A DNA stretch of 37,872 bases from Bradyrhizobiaceae bacterium (GTDB lineage: Bacteria > Pseudomonadota > Alphaproteobacteria > Rhizobiales > Xanthobacteraceae), in NCBI GenBank assembly GCA_947481635.1, contig CANKHJ010000023.1:1-37872 (forward strand). The letters run 5' to 3'. The position numbers were made by a program, and so were the translations under genes. The notes beneath the pieces were generated by a model, which worked only from the letters and a program-made list of their open reading frames with translations, was not told where the DNA came from and made no database searches. How positions within the stretch are numbered: the first letter of the stretch is position 1; every line of letters begins with the position of its first letter. Shown in pieces: positions 1 through 9,474 of this stretch.

Positions 1-3000
1 GGCGGCAAGGCCGGCGCCGCGCGCACCGGCGGCGGTGCGGGAACTGACGGCGGCTGGACGACGGCGGGCGCGGGCGACGGCTGGACTGCGATCGGCGCCG
101 GCGCCGCGACAGGAGGCGGCGTGTTGAGCGCTGGATCTCTGCGGCTTTCCTGAATCGCGTCGAGGCGCTTGGCCTGCTGCTCGACCGCGCGCAACGCAAG
201 CCAACTTGCGAAGCTCGACAAATCGAGGCTGCGCTGCGGCGCCTCAGCCGGCCCTTTCAGATTGATCACGATCTCCGGCCGCACGTCGCCGCCGATGGCG
301 AGCGACGTCATCGCGATGCGCCCATCGAGCGCATTGGTCGCGAGGTTGACGCCTCCGCTGAGCGTCAGCTCAGCGGTCTCGGTGCGGATACTGGTGCCGC
401 TAAGCCGCGCCTGACCGCCAAGAATGGTGATCGTTCCCTCGCTGCGCTGCACCGCCAATTTACCGGGGCCCATCACCTGCTCGGCGCGATTGCCGATGCG
501 CTCCAGCGCGAGACCCTGGTCGACGGCGCGGATGACCAGATCGAATGCCCGCGGGTCGATGCCGGCAATCACGGCGTCGTCGAGCTTGAATGATGCGGTG
601 CCGCCGAGCGAACCGATCAGGGCGGCGGGGCTCAGGCCGGTGCCGTCGAGACCGATCTCGACGCTGAGCTTGCCGGTCACCGGCTGGCGCGCGCCCGGCA
701 GCAGCGCGGCGGCGCTGGCGTCGGCGACCGCCAAATTGGCGCGGCCCGTGAGGCCCGTGGCATCGCGGTGGATCGCAAGCTGGCCGGTCACCTTGCCGCC
801 GGCGAGCACGCCTTCGATATTGTCGAAGGTGACGTCCGGGCCATTCACGATCAGCACGCCGCGCATGGCTTCAACCGTGAGCCGCGGTGTCAGAGTGGCT
901 TTCGCGGCACGAATGGTCACGCGCCCGGCGGTCACACTGGTATCCAGCGGTCCGGCGCCGAACGGTTCGGATGGCCATGACGCACCCACTGCTGCGGTCG
1001 GAGCACCGGCCATCGCGCCGACCAGGAGCGACAGATCGATCGCATCGACCTCAAGAGCGCCGCCGATCTTGCGCGCCGCGGCGAAGTCGTAGCTGAGGTT
1101 GCCGCGCAACGCGGCGCCGCCGACGCTGCTCTCGATCTCATCGAGAGCGAGCGCGCCGGCGCGCAAGGCGAGCTTGCCCTTGAGTTTCACAGGCAATGGC
1201 GGCCGCGTCGCGCCGGCTGGACGCAGTTGCCGCAGATCGGCGTTGGCGACGTCGATGCGCAACGTCGCCTGCGGACCATCCGCACCCAGCAGGCGCCCGG
1301 TGCCGTCGGCCTTGGCATCGAAGCCAGCGCCCGCCACCTGCGCGTCGAGGCGCAGTTCACCGTCGAGCGGACCGGTCGCGTTGATCGTCATCTGGCCGGC
1401 GCGCTTCTCGGCGGCGACCACGCGCTCGAGCCCGAGCAGGCCGACCAGCACGCCTGCGTCATCGGCCTCGACCTTGGCATTCATGCGCAGGTTCGGCTTC
1501 GCGCTCATGAACTGGCCGAGCGAGGGCGTATCTCCGGTCGCGCCGCCATTCAGCACCAGCCGGACCTCGCCGACGCGGCCATCCAGCGTGAAGCGCGCGA
1601 GCGTGCCGGGCGCCTTGGCCGGAGGGTCATCGAGCGACAGGGTCGCGTTGAGTTTCGCCGACGCGACACGCGCGGACGCGCGGCGCAGCAATTCCGCGAC
1701 CCGCGGCGACAGCCGGTCGAGCAAAGCGGTCGCGCCGTCGAGCCGGCGTGCGTCAATCTCGAACGCCATGGTGCCGCGCGGCGCGGCGCCGGCGGTATCG
1801 ATGCGGCCGCTGCCGCTCAGCGCGGCGCCGCCGAAATCCGCGACCGAGAGCCGCTCCACCATGAAACCTGAACGATCGAGCCACATCCGGCCGGTCGCGT
1901 TGCGCGCATCGACGCCGGCCAGCGTCGCGCGGCCCACCTCGAAGGCGAGCGTTCCCTCGCGCGGCCAATCGAAACTGGTATCGCTGAAAGCCGCCGTCAC
2001 GACCGACGCCGCACGATCGACATCGAGCTCCGGCGCGCGCAACGACGCGTCGAAGCGCGCTGGCTTGTCGCCATTCGGCCAGTGATAGGCGACGCGGCCC
2101 TCGATCGCGACGCGGTCGAGTTCAGCCTTGAGATGTTCGACGCCGATCGTCTCGCTGCCGATCGTCACGTCGCCGGCGAGCCGCAGCGGCTCGACGCTTG
2201 CGGTATGCAGGTCGCTGCGATCGGTGACCCAGGCGATGAAGGCGCGCGGATCATTCGCCTCGAGCTTGACCGGCCCGGCAAAGCTCGCGCCCGCCTGGGT
2301 GCCGCTCAGCCGGCCGCTCATGCGCAACTGGGTGAAACCGGGAGCGCGGAATTCAAGCTGCTCGATATCCCAGCCATCGGCCTCGAGCGTCACGTCGCCG
2401 CTGACGCGCTGCAGCAGCGCGCCCGCGAAGGTGACGGTATCGGCGCTGATCCCGAGCTTGACCGGGATCGGCAGCCGCTGGCCGCCCGCGAAATAGCTGC
2501 CCAGTCCCTTGATCACCGCGAGCGGCTTGCGCCGGCTCTCATCGGGAAGGCTCAGCACCTTGTCGATGTCGAGCGACGGCGCCGACAGTACGCCCTCGAT
2601 CTGCGGCTTGGCACCGAAGGTCACGCGCGCATCGCCGCGCAGCTTGATCGCGCGATCCTCGGGGCCATATTGCAACTCGATCTGTTCCAGCACCGCGCCG
2701 CTGCCGTCGCTCTTCACGCGGCTGGCGATGCGCCATGGCTCGCTCACGACCGCGCGGCCGTTGGCCTTCGCGAGGCCGACCCCGCGCGCCAGCGTCACGT
2801 TCCCCTCGAAGCGCGGAATACCACCGGCCATCGTCAGCGCGCCTTCGGCCTCCGCGATCGGCCGGTCGATCGGATCGACCGTGAGCTTGAGACGCAGCGC
2901 GCCATCGTCGCCGACGCGGCCTGCGCCGATCCGATAGGGATAATGCAGACCGCCGGCGACGAAGGAGCCCTCGCCCTTCACCGGCCCGGCGAGCGAGCGC

Positions 3001-3497
3001 AGATCTCCGGAGAATTCCAGCTTGTCGAGCGACAAGTGGGTTCCGCCGGCTCCCGACAATGCCAGGCGTCCATTCTCGATAACCAATTTCTCGATCGTGA
3101 CCAGGTCGGGCTCGAACTTGCCGAGATTTGGTAAGCCGCCGACGCGGCCGGACGCATCGAGCGTGACCGCGAGCTCCGGCCCCTCGACATGAAGCTCGGC
3201 GATCCTGCGTTCGCCACGGATCAGTGCGCTGAGCGAGAGTTCCAGCCGCAGGTCGCCGATACGCGCCTTGCTGTTACCTTGTGAGGTGACTTCGACGCCC
3301 TTCAGCGTCAGTTTCGGCGCGGGAAGGATCCGGACATCGATCGGCCCGGCAATGCGCAAAGGCAGGCCGGTAAGACGGCTCGCCTCGGCCTCGAACACCG
3401 CGCGATAATTGTTCCACGGAAAAAACGCGGGGCCGACCAGCGCCGCCACCAGCGCCAGGATGAGGGCAAAAGCGATACCGAGCAGCGTCGCTTGCAC
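1..3497 (-). CDS. AsmA family protein, C-terminal end beyond the window
   Basis: This long minus-strand frame is open from a GTG at 3497 to the left edge, giving 1165 residues without a stop. The GTG is preceded by GGAG at good spacing, which decides the start. The protein begins with one hydrophobic segment (about residues 4-25, LLGIAFALILALVAALVGP), then a segment typical of AsmA N-termini (FEAEASRLTGLPLRIAGPIDVRILPAPKLTL in style), then long beta-rich sequence full of L/V/G/D repeats, and finally a proline/alanine-rich tail starting around residue 1120. AsmA-like proteins are inner-membrane anchored, extend into the periplasm and are linked to outer-membrane assembly and lipid transport. 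The tandem beta-strand character fits the bridge-like lipid transfer group. The family call is firm; the exact role here is inference. The end of the gene is not visible. Confidence 0.85.
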   Translation of the reverse strand, partial: MQATLLGIAFALILALVAALVGPAFFPWNNYRAVFEAEASRLTGLPLRIAGPIDVRILPAPKLTLKGVEVTSQGNSKARIGDLRLELSLSALIRGERRIAELHVEGPELAVTLDASGRVGGLPNLGKFEPDLVTIEKLVIENGRLALSGAGGTHLSLDKLEFSGDLRSLAGPVKGEGSFVAGGLHYPYRIGAGRVGDDGALRLKLTVDPIDRPIAEAEGALTMAGGIPRFEGNVTLARGVGLAKANGRAVVSEPWRIASRVKSDGSGAVLEQIELQYGPEDRAIKLRGDARVTFGAKPQIEGVLSAPSLDIDKVLSLPDESRRKPLAVIKGLGSYFAGGQRLPIPVKLGISADTVTFAGALLQRVSGDVTLEADGWDIEQLEFRAPGFTQLRMSGRLSGTQAGASFAGPVKLEANDPRAFIAWVTDRSDLHTASVEPLRLAGDVTIGSETIGVEHLKAELDRVAIEGRVAYHWPNGDKPARFDASLRAPELDVDRAASVVTAAFSDTSFDWPREGTLAFEVGRATLAGVDARNATGRMWLDRSGFMVERLSVADFGGAALSGSGRIDTAGAAPRGTMAFEIDARRLDGATALLDRLSPRVAELLRRASARVASAKLNATLSLDDPPAKAPGTLARFTLDGRVGEVRLVLNGGATGDTPSLGQFMSAKPNLRMNAKVEADDAGVLVGLLGLERVVAAEKRAGQMTINATGPLDGELRLDAQVAGAGFDAKADGTGRLLGADGPQATLRIDVANADLRQLRPAGATRPPLPVKLKGKLALRAGALALDEIESSVGGAALRGNLSYDFAAARKIGGALEVDAIDLSLLVGAMAGAPTAAVGASWPSEPFGAGPLDTSVTAGRVTIRAAKATLTPRLTVEAMRGVLIVNGPDVTFDNIEGVLAGGKVTGQLAIHRDATGLTGRANLAVADASAAALLPGARQPVTGKLSVEIGLDGTGLSPAALIGSLGGTASFKLDDAVIAGIDPRAFDLVIRAVDQGLALERIGNRAEQVMGPGKLAVQRSEGTITILGGQARLSGTSIRTETAELTLSGGVNLATNALDGRIAMTSLAIGGDVRPEIVINLKGPAEAPQRSLDLSSFASWLALRAVEQQAKRLDAIQESRRDPALNTPPPVAAPAPIAVQPSPAPAVVQPPSVPAPPPVRAAPALP

Positions 3498-3720
3498 GAG
3501 ATCTCCAATCGGCCGCCTGAATTCCGCTTCACGCGAAACCGGACGCCTTCCACCCGAATCCTTCGAACCTAACCGGGGGCACGATTCGCGCCGAGGTCCG
3601 TATTCTACCCGGAGATTGCGACGAAGGACCATCCCGCGACCCCGCTCGCAGGCTTCGGTACTTCAGCAGACGCTTATGTCACGGGCCTTAAAGGCAAATC
3701 TGTGTCGGCGCCTGCGGCGG

Positions 3721-3763
3721 CTTTCACCCTCCCCTTGAGGGGCCCTCCAGGGGGAGGTGAAGG
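3721..3763. repeat. GC-rich hairpin between two genes, possible terminator or dispersed palindrome
   Basis: TTCACCCTCCCC (3723-3734) pairs with GGGGGAGGTGAA (3750-3761) with one bulge, and an inner CCCC-TTGA-GGGG hairpin is an alternative fold. It lies just past the stop of the glyoxalase-like gene that ends at 3777 on the minus strand, so it could end that transcript, although there is no T-run. Short palindromes of this kind are commonly dispersed in related genomes. The rest of 3498-3776 shows no gene; it should contain the promoter of the AsmA gene, but I cannot point to convincing -35/-10 boxes. Confidence 0.45.
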
Positions 3764-3776
3764 GACCGCACTCGGA

Positions 3777-4727
3777 CTACAACGGCTTCAGGCCGGCCTC
3801 GATCTCGGCGCGGCGGTGCTCGAGGAAAGGCGGCAGCGACAGCCCCTCGCCCATGGTCTCGAACGGCTCGTCGGTCGCGAAGCCCGGGCCGTCGGTCGCG
3901 ATCTCGAACAGGATACCGTTCGGCTCGCGGAAATACAGGCTGCGGAAATAGAAGCGGTCGATCTTGCCGCTATTCGGGATGTGCAGTTCGTTCAGCCGTT
4001 GCGCCCATTGGTCGTATTCCGTCTCGTCAGGCGTGCGGAACGCGACGTGATGCACCGCGCCGGCACCGGAGCGCGCCGGTGCCAGATCCGGCTGCACCGC
4101 GACATGCAGTTCCGCGGCGGGACCGCCCGCCCCCATCTCGTAGACATGGACGCGGTCCTTGGTGTTCTCCGAATGCGGATAGTCGCGCACCGGGCGCATG
4201 TTCATCACCTTGGTCAGCACCTGATCGGTCGGCCGCAGGTCCGGCACGCTCATCGTGATCGGGCCGAGCCCGCGAATCTGATGCTCGGCCGGGACCGGGC
4301 TTTTCTCCCAGGGATTGGACGAGCCGGCGCCGCCATCATCGATCAGGCTGAGCCGCTGCCCCTCGGGATCCTCAAAGTCGAGCGTCAGCCGGCCATCGCG
4401 CTCCGCAACGGCGACGGCCTCGACACCCGCCTTGGCCAGATGATCGCGCCACCAGCCGAGCGTGGCCTCGCCGTTGACACGCAGGCCGGTTCGGCTGATC
4501 GCGTTGGTGCCGCGCTTCTCGGGCGCCGCGGGCCAATCGAAGAAGGTGATGTCGGTGCCGGGCGAGCCGGCCCGGTCGGCGTAGAACAGGTGATAGGCGC
4601 TGACGTCGTCCTGGTTGACCGTCTTCTTGACCAGGCGCAGGCCAAGCTTGCCAGAATAGAAGGCGCGATTGCCGGGCGCGTCGGCGGAAATCGCCGTGAG
4701 GTGATGAATCCCCTTCAAATCGACCAT
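3777..4727 (-). CDS. VOC-fold ring-cleaving dioxygenase / glyoxalase family protein (MhqO-like)
   Basis: A 316-residue protein with two vicinal-oxygen-chelate domains. The first begins [14 protein letters not shown] with its metal-site histidine at residue 8 or 9. The second begins around residue 150 ([10 protein letters not shown]) and carries VHHVAFRT and [12 protein letters not shown], the expected second histidine and glutamate. The arrangement and the ending ([16 protein letters not shown]) match proteins annotated as ring-cleaving dioxygenases of the MhqA/MhqO/CatE type, which open hydroquinone- or catechol-like rings with Fe(II). The real substrate is unknown. It is divergent from the SDR at 4810 with an 82-base gap, suggesting shared control. 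The family is clear; the reaction is inferred. Confidence 0.85.
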   Translation of the reverse strand: MVDLKGIHHLTAISADAPGNRAFYSGKLGLRLVKKTVNQDDVSAYHLFYADRAGSPGTDITFFDWPAAPEKRGTNAISRTGLRVNGEATLGWWRDHLAKAGVEAVAVAERDGRLTLDFEDPEGQRLSLIDDGGAGSSNPWEKSPVPAEHQIRGLGPITMSVPDLRPTDQVLTKVMNMRPVRDYPHSENTKDRVHVYEMGAGGPAAELHVAVQPDLAPARSGAGAVHHVAFRTPDETEYDQWAQRLNELHIPNSGKIDRFYFRSLYFREPNGILFEIATDGPGFATDEPFETMGEGLSLPPFLEHRRAEIEAGLKPL

Positions 4728-4809
4728 GGGCAGCCCCCTGCACTAGCAATCTCTATCGCCGGGCTGATATCTGGTGATGCAGCTTTCAGAAATCGAGAGG
4801 AGCCTGCCC

Positions 4810-5676
4810 ATGTCGCTGGCCGGGAAGACCCTGTTCGTGACCGGCGCCTCGCGCGGGATCGGGCTCGCCATCGCGCTGCGGGCCGCCCGTGACGGCGCCA
4901 ATGTCGTGATCGCCGCCAAATCCGACAAGCCGCATCCGAAGCTGCCAGGCACGATCTTCACCGCCGCGCAGGAGATCGAGCAAGCCGGCGGCCGCGCGCT
5001 GGCGCTCGCCGTCGACGTCCGCGATGAGGATCAAGTCCGCAACGCCATCGCGCAGACCGTCGCAACCTTCGGCGGCCTCGATATCGTCGTGAACAATGCC
5101 AGCGCGGTGCAGATCTCGACCGCCGTGCAGACCGACATGCGCCGCTACGACCTGATGCAGCAGGTGAATGCGCGCGGCAGTTTCATGGTCTCGAAATACG
5201 CGATCCCGCAGCTTGAGAAGGCCGCCAATCCGCATATCCTGATGCTGTCGCCGCCGCTCGACATGAAGGAGAAATGGTTTGCGCCGCACACCGCCTATTC
5301 CATCGCCAAGTATGGCATGAGCCTGGTGGTGCTCGGCCTCGCAGGAGAATTGCGGCCGAAGGGGATCGCGGTGAATGCGCTATGGCCGCGCACCACGATC
5401 GCGACCTCCGCGATCAAGAACCTGCTCGGCGGCGACCGGGTGATGACCATGTCGCGCACCACCGACATTCTCGCCGATGCCGCCTATGCGATCTTCAATA
5501 AGCCGGCCAAGAGTTTCACCGGCCAGTTCCTGATCGACGATACGTTCCTGGCCGGCGAAGGTGTGAGCGACTTCGACCAATACCGCGTCGACCCGTCACA
5601 GCCGCTGGCGCCGGACTTCTTCGTGCCGGACGACATCAAGCCGCCGCCGGGTGTCAGCTTGGCGGCCAAAAAATAA
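4810..5676 (+). CDS. SDR family oxidoreductase (citronellol dehydrogenase / HSDL2-like)
   Basis: A 288-residue short-chain dehydrogenase. The cofactor motif TGASRGIG is at residues 11-18, the NNASA motif near 95-99, the catalytic Ser at 147 (LMLSPP), and Tyr163/Lys167 in YSIAK. The unusual 'SPP' after the serine and the long C-terminus past the Rossmann core fit the group annotated as citronellol/citronellal dehydrogenase or HSDL2-like. The start at 4810 is chosen because GAGAGGAG lies 8-12 bases upstream; an in-frame ATG at 4774 has no such site. The frame ends 21 bases before the next gene, so the two may share a transcript. Confidence 0.85.
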   Translation: MSLAGKTLFVTGASRGIGLAIALRAARDGANVVIAAKSDKPHPKLPGTIFTAAQEIEQAGGRALALAVDVRDEDQVRNAIAQTVATFGGLDIVVNNASAVQISTAVQTDMRRYDLMQQVNARGSFMVSKYAIPQLEKAANPHILMLSPPLDMKEKWFAPHTAYSIAKYGMSLVVLGLAGELRPKGIAVNALWPRTTIATSAIKNLLGGDRVMTMSRTTDILADAAYAIFNKPAKSFTGQFLIDDTFLAGEGVSDFDQYRVDPSQPLAPDFFVPDDIKPPPGVSLAAKK

Positions 5677-5697
5677 TCTCAGATAAAAAGATCATCC

Positions 5698-6627
5698 ATG
5701 GCTACGCTCCTCGTCACCCATCCCGCCTGTCTCGACCACCTCACGCCGCGTGGCCATCCGGAGCGGCCGGACCGGTTGCGCGCGATCGAAAGCGCGCTCG
5801 CGGCGGATCGCTTTCAGGACCTGCTCCGGGTCGAGGCGCCGACCGCGGCGTTCGAAACCATCGCGCTGTGCCATCCGATGGACTATGTGACGGAGCTCCG
5901 CGACGCGACACCGACGCAGGGGCTGGTGCAGATCGACGCCGACACATCCCTGTCGCCCGGTAGTTTCGAGGCTGCTTTGCGCGGCGTCGGCGGCGCGGTC
6001 CATGCGGTGGACGAGGTGATCGGCCGGCGCGCCGCCAACGCCTTCGTCGCGGTGCGACCGCCAGGCCATCACGCCGAGACCGTGCGGCCGATGGGATTCT
6101 GCCTGTTCAACAACGCCGCCATCGCCGCCCGTTATGCGCAACACCGTCACGGCCTGGGCCGCGTCGCAGTGGTCGATTTCGACGTGCATCACGGCAACGG
6201 TTCGCAGGAAATCTTCTGGTCCGACAAGACCGTAATGTATTGCTCGACCCACGAGATGCCGCTCTATCCCGGCACCGGCGCCTCGTCCGAACGCGGTGAA
6301 CACGACACGGTGGTCAATGTGCCGCTGCGCTCCGGCGACGGCGGCGACAAATTCCGCGATGCGTTCGAGCGGATCATCCTGCCCCAGCTCAAGAACTTCG
6401 CACCGGAACTGATCGTATTCTCCGCCGGTTTCGACGCCCATGAGCGCGACCCGCTCGCCAACCTGCGCCTGACCGAGCCGGATTTCGCCTGGGTCACCCG
6501 CGCGGTGATCGACGCGACGCAATTCAGCGCCGACGGACGGGTGGTGTCGATGCTCGAAGGCGGCTATGACCTCGAAGGCCTCGCCGGTTCGGCCGCCGCG
6601 CATGTCGCGGCGCTGATGGAGCGGTGA
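5698..6627 (+). CDS. Histone deacetylase family amidohydrolase
   Basis: A 309-residue arginase-fold deacetylase of the class II/acetoin-utilisation and acetylpolyamine type. Key pieces are visible: HPERPDRL near residue 20, PPGHHAE at 121-127 (charge-relay histidines 124/125), DFDVHHGNG at 160-168 (zinc ligands Asp162 and His164), SAGFDAH with Asp246, and [10 protein letters not shown] near the end. These enzymes remove acetyl groups from lysine or polyamines in the cytoplasm. All active-site residues look intact. The 60-base gap to xseB holds a short inverted repeat (TCGATA/TATCGA at 6650-6655 and 6665-6670). The pair deacetylase-xseB is a familiar order in Bradyrhizobium-like genomes. Confidence 0.92.
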   Translation: MATLLVTHPACLDHLTPRGHPERPDRLRAIESALAADRFQDLLRVEAPTAAFETIALCHPMDYVTELRDATPTQGLVQIDADTSLSPGSFEAALRGVGGAVHAVDEVIGRRAANAFVAVRPPGHHAETVRPMGFCLFNNAAIAARYAQHRHGLGRVAVVDFDVHHGNGSQEIFWSDKTVMYCSTHEMPLYPGTGASSERGEHDTVVNVPLRSGDGGDKFRDAFERIILPQLKNFAPELIVFSAGFDAHERDPLANLRLTEPDFAWVTRAVIDATQFSADGRVVSMLEGGYDLEGLAGSAAAHVAALMER

Positions 6628-6687
6628 CCCCGCCCCCGGCGGACCCAAGTCGATAGACGAGAATTATCGAGACTTCAGGATTGCACC

Positions 6688-6939
6688 ATGGCCGACACGC
6701 CCCATTCCGACATTGCGAGCATGCCCTTCGAGCGCGCGATCGAGGAACTCGAAACCATTGTGAAGCGCCTCGAGGACGGCAAGGTGCCGCTTGAGGAATC
6801 GGTCGGGATCTATGAACGCGGCGAAGCGCTCAAGCGGCGCTGCGACGAGCTGCTGCGTCAGGCCGAAGCGCGGGTCGAAAAGATCACGCTCGACACCTCC
6901 GGCAAGGCCAAGGGCACCGAACCGCTGGACGTGAAGTGA
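6688..6939 (+). CDS. xseB: Exodeoxyribonuclease VII small subunit
   Basis: An 83-residue acidic protein with the hallmark MPFERAIEELETIVKRLEDGKVPLEESVGIYERG and the following basic helix (LKRRCDELLRQAEARVEKI). It binds the large subunit XseA to form exonuclease VII, which degrades single-stranded DNA to oligonucleotides in the cytoplasm. Length is normal. AGGA lies about 8 bases before the ATG. In many Rhizobiales xseB is followed directly by dxs; here it is followed after only 10 bases by an SDR gene, so the catabolic region may begin at this point. Confidence 0.95.
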   Translation: MADTPHSDIASMPFERAIEELETIVKRLEDGKVPLEESVGIYERGEALKRRCDELLRQAEARVEKITLDTSGKAKGTEPLDVK

Positions 6940-6949
6940 CGGCGCGACG

Positions 6950-7675
6950 ATGACCTCACGACTGGCTGACAAAACGGTGCTGATCACCGGCGCCGCGGGT
7001 TCGCTCGGTTCCAGCATCGCCGAGGCGATCCGCGCCGAAGGCGGGGTGCCGATCTGCACCGGCCATAAGCGCGAGGGCATCGATCACGCGCTCGACGTGA
7101 CCAGCGAAGACAACTGGCGCAGCGTGATCGCGGAGATCGAGCGCATCCATGGCGAGCTCGATGGGCTGGTCAACGCGGCTGGGATCACCGTGCTGGCCAA
7201 TGTCGAGGGCACCGATTTCGCGACATGGCGGCGGATCATGGCGGTGAATCTCGACGGCGCTTTCCTCGGCTGCAAATACGCGATGCCGCTGCTGCGCAAG
7301 TCCGGCGGATCGATCGTCAACATCGCCTCGGTCTATGCCAAGGTCGGCAACGCCAATCTCACCGCCTACGCCGCCTCGAAGGGCGGATTGCTGCAGCTTA
7401 CCAAGTCGGTCGCGCTCTCCGGCGCCTCCTGGAAGCCGCCGGTGCGCTGCAACGCGCTGTGCCCGGCTTTCCTCGACGGCGCGATGATGGAGAACGCCAC
7501 CGAGACGACGCCCTATCCGACGCTGGTGCGTCAGGCGCTGAAGCGCGAAATTCCGCTCGGCCGCTTCGGCCAGACCAACGAGGTCGCGAAGCTCGCAGTC
7601 TATCTGCTCTCGGATGACGCGGCCTTCGTCACCGGCAGCGAATTCACCATCGATGGCGGACTGACCGCGCGATAA
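6950..7675 (+). CDS. SDR family oxidoreductase
   Basis: A 241-residue classical short-chain dehydrogenase: TGAAGSLG at residues 14-21, NAAG near 75-78, Ser127, Tyr140 and Lys144 (YAASK), and the usual ending FVTGSEFTIDGG. It lacks the acidic residue commonly found after the second strand (CTGHKREG instead), so it may prefer NADP; that is inference. It starts 10 bases after xseB and is probably co-transcribed with it by read-through. Its substrate cannot be told; it could act with the flavoprotein that follows. Confidence 0.85.
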   Translation: MTSRLADKTVLITGAAGSLGSSIAEAIRAEGGVPICTGHKREGIDHALDVTSEDNWRSVIAEIERIHGELDGLVNAAGITVLANVEGTDFATWRRIMAVNLDGAFLGCKYAMPLLRKSGGSIVNIASVYAKVGNANLTAYAASKGGLLQLTKSVALSGASWKPPVRCNALCPAFLDGAMMENATETTPYPTLVRQALKREIPLGRFGQTNEVAKLAVYLLSDDAAFVTGSEFTIDGGLTAR

Positions 7676-7741
7676 CACAGACAGCGCACCCAACAGCGCG
7701 CCTGTGTGCGGTCTTCGTCAGACAAGCCTTGGGGGGAAACC

Positions 7742-9403
7742 ATGGTTACTTGGCAGTCAGAAGCGGACGTCGTTGTCGTTGGTGCGGGCGCAACCGGAGT
7801 GCCGGCGGCGATCGCGGCGCGCGAGGCGGGACTGTCCGTCATACTGGTCGAGGCTCAGCCGCATATGGGCGGCCATGCGATCACAAGCGGGGGCAATGTC
7901 CCGCTGGGCGGCGGCACCAGCGCACAGAAGAAATACGGCATCGAGGATTCGCCGGACCTGGTGTTTCAGGACCTGACTGATTGGTCGGTCGTGCAGCCCA
8001 ACGGGTTTCCGGACTATCGCTACAACGACCGCGAGATCGTGCGCGCCTTCGCCGACAACAACGTCGCGACCTATGATTGGCTGCTGGCGCATGGCGTGAC
8101 CTTCGCGGACAAGGCCCCCGACGAACGCGGCGGCATCTCGGTCGGCAATTCGGTTCCGCGCGAGATGCACGCCGTGCCGCTGGACTGGCCGCTGGCGCAT
8201 ACCGGCGCGCCGGTGGATCCGGCGCAGCGAGCGACCTATTCGATCGGCGCCGGCCTGATGCACCCGCTGAACGAAGCGGCCCGACGCGCTGGCGTTAACA
8301 TCCTGCTCGAACACAAGATGACAGCGCTGCATCGCGAGACGCCGACATCCGGGCGCGTGACCGGCATCGAGGTCGATCATCACGGCACACGTCTCTCGAT
8401 CGGCGCGCGCAAGGCCGTGATCCTCGGCACCGGCGGCTCCGCCGGCAACGTCAATTTCCGCCGCATGTTCGATCCGCGCCTCACGGAAGAATATTGCGGC
8501 CTCGCCGGTATGCCGTGGTCCGATCAAGACGCGAGCGGCGAGATCGCCGCGATGGCAATCGGCGCCGCTCTGTGGGGACTGTATAACCAGACCGGCGAAT
8601 TTGGATATGTCCTGACCAAGGCGGGGCGGATCGGTTGCCGCTATGGCTATCAGCATCTCGACTGGCGCCCGGGCAGCAAGGTGTTCGACAAGGCCGTCGC
8701 GTCGGGCCTTCCAATCTCGGATTGGCAGAACGCGATCATGGTCAACATGCTGGGCCAGCGCTTCTACGACGAGACCGGCCGGGCCTTCACGTCGAACAAT
8801 TACAACAGCATCAAACCCTACTTGCCGGGCAGCTACCTGAACGCCAAGAACATCACCTACAACCCCAACAACTTCCTCAATGCGGCGCTGGCGGGGATCG
8901 GCGACGGACATAATGGCGGCGGGCCGATCTGGGCAATCTTCGATGCGGAGGCCGTCGCGCGGCAGAAATGGGTGGCCGAGCCGCCGTTTGTCGACATCGA
9001 CAACGGCTTCTTCTTCAGCGCAGATACTCTTGCCGCGCTGGCCGACAAGATCCGCATGCAATATCAGCGCGTGCCGATGCCGCCGGCAAATCTCGAAGCC
9101 ACCGTGGCGCGCTATAATTCCTTCGTCGACCTGGGTGACGATCAGGACTTCGGCAAGCCGGCGCCACTCCACAAGATTGCCAAGCCGCCCTTCTATGCCG
9201 CCTGGGCCACGCCGGTGTTGCACGACACCCGCGCCGGCCTGCGCATCAACGCCAAATGCGAGGTCATCGACATGTCGGGCGCGGTGATCCCGGGTCTCTA
9301 TTGCGGCGGCGAAACTGCCGGCGGATTCAGCCAGCACGGGCTTGCGCGCTGCGTGTGCCAGGGCTTGATCGCGGCCCGCAACGCGGCGGCCGCAACCGGC
9401 TAG
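7742..9403 (+). CDS. FAD-dependent oxidoreductase, fumarate reductase / ketosteroid dehydrogenase-like
   Basis: A 553-residue flavoprotein of the FAD_binding_2 family. The N-terminal Rossmann motif DVVVVGAGATGVPAA lies at residues 9-23, ending in the FAD-ribose acid of LVEA, followed by GGHAITSGGN, the usual second FAD contact. The C-terminus has LYCGGETAGGF and a GLARCVCQGLIAARNA helix, as in fumarate reductase, urocanate reductase and 3-ketosteroid dehydrogenase flavoproteins. There is no signal peptide and no haem or FMN domain. Start 7742 is preceded by GGGGGGAAAC; an upstream GTG at 7706 in frame has no site. It probably desaturates or reduces a small molecule; the substrate is unknown. 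Confidence 0.82.
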   Translation: MVTWQSEADVVVVGAGATGVPAAIAAREAGLSVILVEAQPHMGGHAITSGGNVPLGGGTSAQKKYGIEDSPDLVFQDLTDWSVVQPNGFPDYRYNDREIVRAFADNNVATYDWLLAHGVTFADKAPDERGGISVGNSVPREMHAVPLDWPLAHTGAPVDPAQRATYSIGAGLMHPLNEAARRAGVNILLEHKMTALHRETPTSGRVTGIEVDHHGTRLSIGARKAVILGTGGSAGNVNFRRMFDPRLTEEYCGLAGMPWSDQDASGEIAAMAIGAALWGLYNQTGEFGYVLTKAGRIGCRYGYQHLDWRPGSKVFDKAVASGLPISDWQNAIMVNMLGQRFYDETGRAFTSNNYNSIKPYLPGSYLNAKNITYNPNNFLNAALAGIGDGHNGGGPIWAIFDAEAVARQKWVAEPPFVDIDNGFFFSADTLAALADKIRMQYQRVPMPPANLEATVARYNSFVDLGDDQDFGKPAPLHKIAKPPFYAAWATPVLHDTRAGLRINAKCEVIDMSGAVIPGLYCGGETAGGFSQHGLARCVCQGLIAARNAAAATG

Positions 9404-9474
9404 CGTCGGCCGCGTAATAGCCAGAGCCGCACAGTCACGCGCGCAGATCGCCGCGGGCTGGCTTGGAGTTTGTC

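Noticed and set aside
169-3134. Long open frames on the plus strand (up to 350 residues) across the left end
   Set aside because: They are shadows of the AsmA gene on the other strand; they are Arg/Ala/Ser-rich with no motif, while the minus frame has a membrane anchor and AsmA-like sequence throughout.
4728-4809. TATC-N8-GATA in the divergent gap as an operator
   Set aside because: Only four bases per arm; too short to support without comparison.
7757-9337. A 526-codon minus-strand frame opposite the flavoprotein
   Set aside because: It is a GC-bias shadow; the plus strand shows clear FAD-binding motifs and a ribosome site, the minus frame is His/Arg/Asp-rich without a recognisable fold.
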